Position numbers and translations under genes: made by a program. The notes beneath the pieces were generated by a model, which saw only the letters and a program-made list of their open reading frames with translations, was not told where the DNA came from and made no database searches. Shown here piece after piece: positions 14,267-19,563 of a stretch of DNA of 19,563 nt. The DNA lies in contig JAVEEJ010000195.1 in NCBI GenBank assembly GCA_030840515.1, positions 1 through 19,563 of the forward strand. Direction: 5' to 3'. Numbering within the stretch: position 1 is the first letter of the stretch; each line of letters begins with the position of its first letter. The stretch comes from Frankiaceae bacterium (GTDB lineage Bacteria; Actinomycetota; Actinomycetes; JAVEEJ01).

Positions 14267-14272
14267 ACGCTA
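14267..14272 (-). promoter_or_regulatory. Candidate -10 element of the S53 protease gene
   Basis: TAGCGT on the - strand lies 31 bases before GTG 14235. It would give a ~25-base leader containing the GGGGAG ribosome site. No good -35 is present, fitting activator control. Confidence 0.35.
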
Positions 14273-14298
14273 CGCCCTGGTGGCCCTCCGGGGGCATT

Positions 14299-14333
14299 GT
14301 CCGAAAGGCTGATCTGTTCGGACGGATCCGTCC
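14299..14333. promoter_or_regulatory. Overlapping dyads upstream of the protease promoter
   Basis: GTCCGAA (14299-14305) pairs with TTCGGAC (14317-14323) across 11 bases. GGACGGATCCGTCC (14320-14333) is a perfect 14-bp palindrome sharing four bases with it. Both sit 64-98 bases upstream of the protease start, just upstream of the candidate -10, as expected for regulator sites. Confidence 0.45.
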
Positions 14334-14356
14334 CGGAAAGGGTGTGATCTCGAAAT

Positions 14357-14388
14357 GGTGCGGCGATCGGTGCGGCGATTGGTGCCGA
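14357..14388. repeat. 12-bp tandem repeat
   Basis: GGTGCGGCGATC (14357-14368) is followed directly by GGTGCGGCGATT (14369-14380) and a partial third copy, GGTGCCGA. It lies upstream of the dyads. Confidence 0.7.
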
Positions 14389-14556
14389 ACATGGAGCGAC
14401 CCCTGAGCTTTTCGCGCGCGGTGTGACTGCGCACGAGCCGAGCCGGACTACCCGGCAGCTCAGGGGTCGGGTGACTCCCAGGATCTCGCCTGCGCCGCGG
14501 CCTGTGCTTGGGCAAGCACCTCGCGGTCGACGAGAGGTCGTCGTCCGAAGACGCGG

Positions 14557-14595
14557 CTAGACGGAAGCCACCTCACGTGTCCGTTGGCTATGCAT
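14557..14595 (-). CDS. Possible 12-codon small ORF with perfect Shine-Dalgarno sequence
   Basis: ATG at 14595 opens a frame encoding MHSQRTREVASV and ends in TAG. The AGGAGGTG at 14605-14612 is complementary over 8 bases to the usual bacterial 16S 3' end and stands 9 bases before the ATG, a better site than most real genes here have. The -10-like TACCGT (14629-14634) inside a palindrome would give a ~27-base leader. It could be a small protein or a leader peptide; the nearest downstream gene is the S53 protease about 320 bases away. Homology is unknown, so the coding call is tentative. Confidence 0.35.
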   Translation of the reverse strand: MHSQRTREVASV

Positions 14596-14604
14596 GCTGT
14601 GGAC

Positions 14605-14612
14605 CACCTCCT
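14605..14612 (-). promoter_or_regulatory. Perfect 8-base Shine-Dalgarno sequence
   Basis: AGGAGGTG on the - strand, in a region without a conventional gene. It serves the 12-codon frame starting at 14595. Confidence 0.55.
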
Positions 14613-14619
14613 CTCTCGT

Positions 14620-14635
14620 GTACCGAGAACGGTAC
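14620..14635. promoter_or_regulatory. Palindrome overlapping a candidate -10 element
   Basis: GTACCGAGAACGGTAC has perfect 6-bp arms around AGAA. On the - strand it contains TACCGT, a TANNNT -10 match that would start transcription a few bases before the strong ribosome site. An operator-over-promoter layout is the natural reading. Confidence 0.4.
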
Positions 14636-14693
14636 GTCGAGCGAGTCCCGCCCGCCAGCCTTTTCCCGCGGCTTGGACCCGGCCAGGGGAGGG

Positions 14694-16880
<2,187 letters not shown>

Positions 16881-16885
16881 GTAGG

Positions 16886-16890
16886 TCCTT
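16886..16890 (-). promoter_or_regulatory. Ribosome binding site of katG
   Basis: AAGGA on the - strand, 5 bases before GTG 16880. It lies in the 29-base gap after the kinase stop and decides the katG start. Confidence 0.6.
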
Positions 16891-16909
16891 CCTCGGTGGT
16901 CCCCCAAAC

Positions 16910-18403
16910 CTAGTCCGAGGCTTCCTCACCTCGTCCGTGACCGACTTCGATCGCGGCGAGGGGTAGCCGGATGCGGAAGGTCGCCCCAGCACCCGGCGCG
17001 GTGTCCAGCTCGACGAGCCCGCCGTGCGCCGCCACCAGTGCCGCGACGATCGACAGCCCGAGCCCGCTGCCGCCGCTGGTCCGGGTCCGGGATGCGTCCG
17101 CGCGGTAGAAGCGCTCGAAGACACGGTCGGCCTGATCGGTGGCCAGGCCCGGTCCGGTGTCGGCGACCTCGAGCACGGCATCGGCGTCCACGACGCCGGC
17201 CCGCACGCGGATCAGGGCGTCCCCCGGGGTGTGCGTGACGGCGTTGGCGATCAGGTTGGCCACCACCTGGCGCAACCGCGCCTCATCACCACTGACGAGG
17301 GGCTCCCCGCCGAGATCCTCGAAGGCGACGTCGCGTTCGGGCGCGATGGCATGCAGGTCGCCCGCGGCATCCCGCCCGATCTGCTTGAGATCGACGGGCC
17401 GGCGCTCGAGCGGCCGCTGCTGGTCGAGCCGGGCGAGCAGCAGGAGGTCGTCCACCAGCACGCCCATCCGGGCAGCCTCGTCCTCGATCCTGCGGATGAC
17501 GCGGGTCAGCTCCTCACCGTCACCGACCGCCCCCTGCCGGTGCAGCTCGGCGAACCCACGGATCGAGGTCAGCGGCGTGCGCAGCTCGTGGCTGGCATCT
17601 CCGATGAACCGGCGCATCCGCTCCTCCGAGGCGCGCGCCGCCGCCTCGGACTGCTGGCGCTCGCGGAAGGCACCCTCGATCTGGCCGAGCATCGCGTTGA
17701 GCGAGCCCGACAGCTGGCCGACCTCTGTGCGCGGGTCGAGCTCCGGCACGCGACGGGTCAGGTCGCCGTCGGCGATGGCGGCCGCGGTGGCCTCGACCTC
17801 GTTCAGCGGGCGCAGGCTGCGTCGCACGATCACATAGCCGACGACTCCGAGGAGAACGAGTACGGCGAGTCCGACGAGCAGCTCCAGCCGGATCAGGCGC
17901 TCGGTGGTCCTGTCCACGTCGGCCTGGCTCGCGGCAACCACGGCTGTCGGCACCGCCACGCCGGTGGTGGTGCGGACGAGGATCGGCACCGCGACGACGC
18001 GCCAGGCGGTTCCTTCCCCGCCCGCGACGCTGAACGGCTGCCCGTCTCGGGCAAGGACCGCCTTCGGCGTCAGTGTCGGCAGCTTCGGCCGGTCGTCGTT
18101 GTTGACCGGGGCGGCCGCCACGCCGAGCACGGTGCCGTCGGCGCCGAGGTACTCCACGAGGTACGAGCTCGGGCCACCCCCGTCTGGGCCGCCGCCATCG
18201 GGGTTGCGCCCGGGGTGGCGCTGCACGTCCTGCGCCGCCGCGACGACCTGCTCGTCCAGCCGGTTCAGGAGGTAGCCGCGCAGCTGCGCGGTCGCGGCGA
18301 ACCCTGACGCCGCCAGGCCGAGCGCTCCCAGCAGCACAACTGCCACGACCAGGCGCACCCGCAGGGGCAGCCCGCGCAGCGCTCGGCGTACTCGCTCCAT
18401 CAC
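16910..18403 (-). CDS. Two-component sensor histidine kinase, PhoR-like
   Basis: A 497-residue membrane kinase, partner of the response regulator just upstream. TM1 is at about 16-38, an extracellular sensor region runs from 40 to 172 and includes a Gly/Pro repeat (PDGGGPDGGGP at 68-78), TM2 is at about 174-193, and HAMP follows to ~245. The phospho-acceptor is His272 in DASHELRTPLTS. The ATPase domain shows NLIANAVTHTP (N box, 383-393), VADTGPGL (G1), FERFYRAD (F box) and GGSGLGLSIV (G2). The layout is that of OmpR-partner kinases. It starts GTG-ATG, so either codon could initiate. It lies 24 bases after the regulator and 29 bases before katG, so all three are likely one operon. Confidence 0.94.
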   Translation of the reverse strand: MMERVRRALRGLPLRVRLVVAVVLLGALGLAASGFAATAQLRGYLLNRLDEQVVAAAQDVQRHPGRNPDGGGPDGGGPSSYLVEYLGADGTVLGVAAAPVNNDDRPKLPTLTPKAVLARDGQPFSVAGGEGTAWRVVAVPILVRTTTGVAVPTAVVAASQADVDRTTERLIRLELLVGLAVLVLLGVVGYVIVRRSLRPLNEVEATAAAIADGDLTRRVPELDPRTEVGQLSGSLNAMLGQIEGAFRERQQSEAAARASEERMRRFIGDASHELRTPLTSIRGFAELHRQGAVGDGEELTRVIRRIEDEAARMGVLVDDLLLLARLDQQRPLERRPVDLKQIGRDAAGDLHAIAPERDVAFEDLGGEPLVSGDEARLRQVVANLIANAVTHTPGDALIRVRAGVVDADAVLEVADTGPGLATDQADRVFERFYRADASRTRTSGGSGLGLSIVAALVAAHGGLVELDTAPGAGATFRIRLPLAAIEVGHGRGEEASD

Positions 18404-18427
18404 GGTCTCGGAGTCACTGTCGCGGCG

Positions 18428-19135
18428 TTACTGTCTCGGCGCGCGGAGCACGTAGCCCACGCCGCGCAGGGTGTGCAGCAGCCGGGGGTCGAACGTGTCG
18501 ACCTTCTTGCGGAGGTAGGAGACGTAGGACTCGACGACGTTCGCCTCGCCGCCGAAGTCGTAGTGCCAGACGTGGTCGAGGATCTGCGCCTTGCTCAGCA
18601 CCCGCCCGGGGTTCTCCATGAAGTAGCGGAGCAGCTTGAACTCCGTCGGCGACAGCGCGATCGGCTCGCCGGCCCGCCACACCTCGTGGGTGTCCTCGTC
18701 GAGCTCGATGTCGAGGAAGCGCAGCCGGGACTCGACAGGGGCGCTCGACTGCCGGTCCTTGTGCCGCCGCAGCACGGCGCGGATCCGCGCGACGACCTCC
18801 TCGAGGCTGAACGGCTTGGTCACGTAGTCGTCGCCGCCGAGGGTCAGCCCGGTCACCTTGTCCTCGGTCGCGTCCTTCGCGGTGAGGAACAGCACCGGCG
18901 CCCGCATCCCGTCGTTGCGTAGCCGCCGGGTGACCTCGAAGCCGTCGAGCCCGGGGAGCATCACATCGAGCACCAGCAGGTCGGGCTGCTCGGCCTTCGC
19001 CACCTTGATCGCCTCGTGCCCCGACGCCGCAGTGACCACCTCGAACCCCGCGAACCGCAAGCTCGCCGACAGCAGCTCGAGGATGTTGGGCTCGTCGTCG
19101 ACGACGAGGAGCTTGGCCTCAGCGGTGCCAGTCAC
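18428..19135 (-). CDS. OmpR-family response regulator, PhoP-like
   Basis: A 235-residue DNA-binding response regulator. The receiver domain has Asp13/Asp14, phospho-acceptor Asp57 (LLVLDVMLPG), Thr85 and Lys107 (YVTKPFS). The winged-helix output domain contains SPTEFKLLRYFMENPGRVLS, ILDHVWHYDFGGEANVVES and the end RLLHTLRGVGYVLR. It closely resembles M. tuberculosis PhoP as I remember that sequence, including LTLGGDDYVTKPFSLEEVVAR and the linker. GTG 19135 has AAGGA 6 bases upstream (19142-19146); the frame runs on to 19309 but that part is Gly/Arg/Ser-rich leader. A PhoP-type box lies 79 bases upstream. I leave the symbol empty because orthology is not proven. Confidence 0.95.
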   Translation of the reverse strand: MTGTAEAKLLVVDDEPNILELLSASLRFAGFEVVTAASGHEAIKVAKAEQPDLLVLDVMLPGLDGFEVTRRLRNDGMRAPVLFLTAKDATEDKVTGLTLGGDDYVTKPFSLEEVVARIRAVLRRHKDRQSSAPVESRLRFLDIELDEDTHEVWRAGEPIALSPTEFKLLRYFMENPGRVLSKAQILDHVWHYDFGGEANVVESYVSYLRKKVDTFDPRLLHTLRGVGYVLRAPRQ

Positions 19136-19141
19136 GGGAGG

Positions 19142-19146
19142 TCCTT
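19142..19146 (-). promoter_or_regulatory. Ribosome binding site of the response regulator
   Basis: AAGGA on the - strand, 6 bases before GTG 19135. It supports this start over the long upstream extension of the frame. The context GGAAGGACCT is shared with the katG ribosome site. Confidence 0.6.
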
Positions 19147-19213
19147 CCACTGCAGGAACGGGATCGAACGAGTACGACGATCCCTGCCTGCTCTGCCCCC
19201 ATCCTGGACCTTC

Positions 19214-19231
19214 GCTGTGAGGTCGCTGTGA
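19214..19231 (-). promoter_or_regulatory. PhoP-type direct-repeat operator upstream of the response regulator
   Basis: Read on the - strand, TCACAGC (19231-19225), a 4-base spacer GACC, and a second exact TCACAGC (19220-19214). Established knowledge: the M. tuberculosis PhoP box is a direct repeat of this 7-mer with a 4-base spacer. Here it precedes the gene for a PhoP-like regulator by 79 bases, so autoregulation is likely. No second copy of the double box was found in the window. Confidence 0.75.
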
Positions 19232-19248
19232 GCCTCCTCTTCCACCGC

Positions 19249-19337
19249 CAGAAGGGACGCAGGCTCCCACTCGGGCCTGGCGCTCTTCGGCCTTCGGCCT
19301 CGAGCACACGGCCCTCGCGTGACCTCCGTCCCTTCTG
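19249..19337 (-). repeat. Long inverted repeat / structured leader between htrA-like gene and response regulator
   Basis: CAGAAGGGACGCAGG (19249-19263) pairs with CCTCCGTCCCTTCTG (19323-19337) with one mismatch in 15. The 59-base interior includes GGCC-TTC-GGCC, a small inner stem. It starts 33 bases past the PDZ protein stop and ends 17 bases before the PhoP-type box on the same strand. It could be a terminator for the upstream gene or a folded leader; there is no T tract. Confidence 0.55.
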
Positions 19338-19369
19338 AAAGCGGGCTGAGTCGGTCGTCGCTCAGAGCA

Positions 19370-19563
19370 TTAGCTGGTGGCGCTGGCCAATGTGATCGTC
19401 AGCGTCCGGTCAGTGCCGCCCCGGAGGAAGTGCACCAGGACCTTGTCGCCGGGCTGGTGGGCGCGTACTGCGGCGGCGAGGGCCGACGAGCTGTCGATTG
19501 CGGTGTCCCCGATCTTGGTGACCACGTCGCCCGCTTGCAAGCCGGCCTTAGCGGCGGCGCTGC
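19370..19563 (-). CDS. C-terminal PDZ domain of an HtrA/DegP-type serine protease, truncated by the window edge
   Basis: The - strand is open from the right edge to a TAA at 19370-19372 and encodes about 63 residues with no start, so it is the end of a larger gene. The sequence AAKAGLQAGDVVTKIGDTAI, then SALAAAVRAHQPGDKVLVHFLRGG and TLTITL, is the second half of a PDZ domain as found at the end of S1C (HtrA/DegP/DegQ) proteases: the GLQ-x-GDVV-x-KIGD turn and the final beta strand. Actinobacterial HtrA proteins of this kind are membrane-anchored quality-control proteases. The protease domain itself is outside the window, so another PDZ protein remains possible. It lies 234 bases upstream of the response regulator on the same strand. 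Confidence 0.82.
   Translation of the reverse strand, partial: SAAAKAGLQAGDVVTKIGDTAIDSSSALAAAVRAHQPGDKVLVHFLRGGTDRTLTITLASATS

Larger units (their letters stand above)
14236..14693. other. 458-base region without a conventional gene, between the protease and katG
   Basis: Open frames of 80-90 codons cross this stretch (14270-14515 on -, 14134-14406 on +), but their products are Arg/Pro-rich and unlike any family, so I do not call them. It holds the protease promoter, two dyads, a 12-bp tandem repeat, and near katG a palindrome with a strong ribosome site and a 12-codon frame; these are listed separately. No clear intrinsic terminator for katG is seen; AGCC/GGCT at 14656-14672 is only a 4-bp stem. 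Confidence 0.6.

Noticed and set aside
14270..14515. 81-codon frame on the - strand upstream of the protease
   Set aside because: Product is Arg-rich low-complexity, it covers dyads and tandem repeats, and has no ribosome site or relatives I recognise.
19136..19309. 58-residue extension of the response regulator from an upstream start
   Set aside because: The part is Gly/Arg/Ser/Pro-rich, covers the PhoP-type box, and GTG 19135 has a good ribosome site and gives normal family length.

Overview
The window looks like chromosomal DNA of a high-GC Gram-positive bacterium (Actinomycetota). Base composition is strongly GC-rich throughout, GTG starts are common, and many genes carry a TANNNT -10 element only 6-8 bases before the start codon, which is typical of leaderless actinobacterial transcripts. 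The response regulator and KatG resemble Mycobacterium tuberculosis PhoP and KatG as I recall those proteins. The genus cannot be fixed from the sequence alone. I see no tRNA, rRNA, CRISPR array, insertion sequence, phage or plasmid genes; this is ordinary chromosome with several interesting control regions.

Layout. 1-1999 (+): the 3' part of larC (nickel-pincer cofactor synthesis), overlapping by ATGA a 2-pore-helix-like membrane protein. 2036-3485 (-): a stand-alone PAS protein and a short-chain dehydrogenase. 3577-4785 (+): arginine deiminase, divergent from the dehydrogenase, both with leaderless-type promoters. 4887-7637 (-): a gene string of a CmpB-like membrane protein, a glycerophosphodiester phosphodiesterase, a RsbW-type ATPase and a SEC-C/DUF5926 protein that lacks any ATG/GTG/TTG start. 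7690-8232 (+): ogt, methylguanine-DNA methyltransferase. 8229-11244 (-): haloalkane dehalogenase, Fpg/Nei glycosylase, rhodanese and a zinc-ribbon DUF4328 membrane protein. 11287-12351 (-) and 12573-13016 (+): a secreted NodB polysaccharide deacetylase and a divergent MarR regulator, separated by a region with a 17-bp tandem repeat. 13024-14235 (-): a secreted sedolisin (S53) protease. 14236-14693: 458 bases of non-coding or control DNA. 14694-19135 (-): response regulator, sensor kinase and katG in one apparent operon. 19370-19563 (-): the C-terminal PDZ end of an HtrA-type protease, which has no start inside the window.

The most striking point is the right end. A PhoP/PhoR-like two-component system is transcribed straight into katG, and upstream of the regulator gene is an exact direct repeat TCACAGC-N4-TCACAGC on the coding strand. 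This is the form of the DNA box described for M. tuberculosis PhoP. It predicts autoregulation of the whole regulator-kinase-katG unit, next to an HtrA-type protease. Other items worth a look are a 12-codon open frame behind a perfect Shine-Dalgarno sequence and a palindrome downstream of katG, a structured leader upstream of the response regulator, and the missing start codon of the SEC-C protein.
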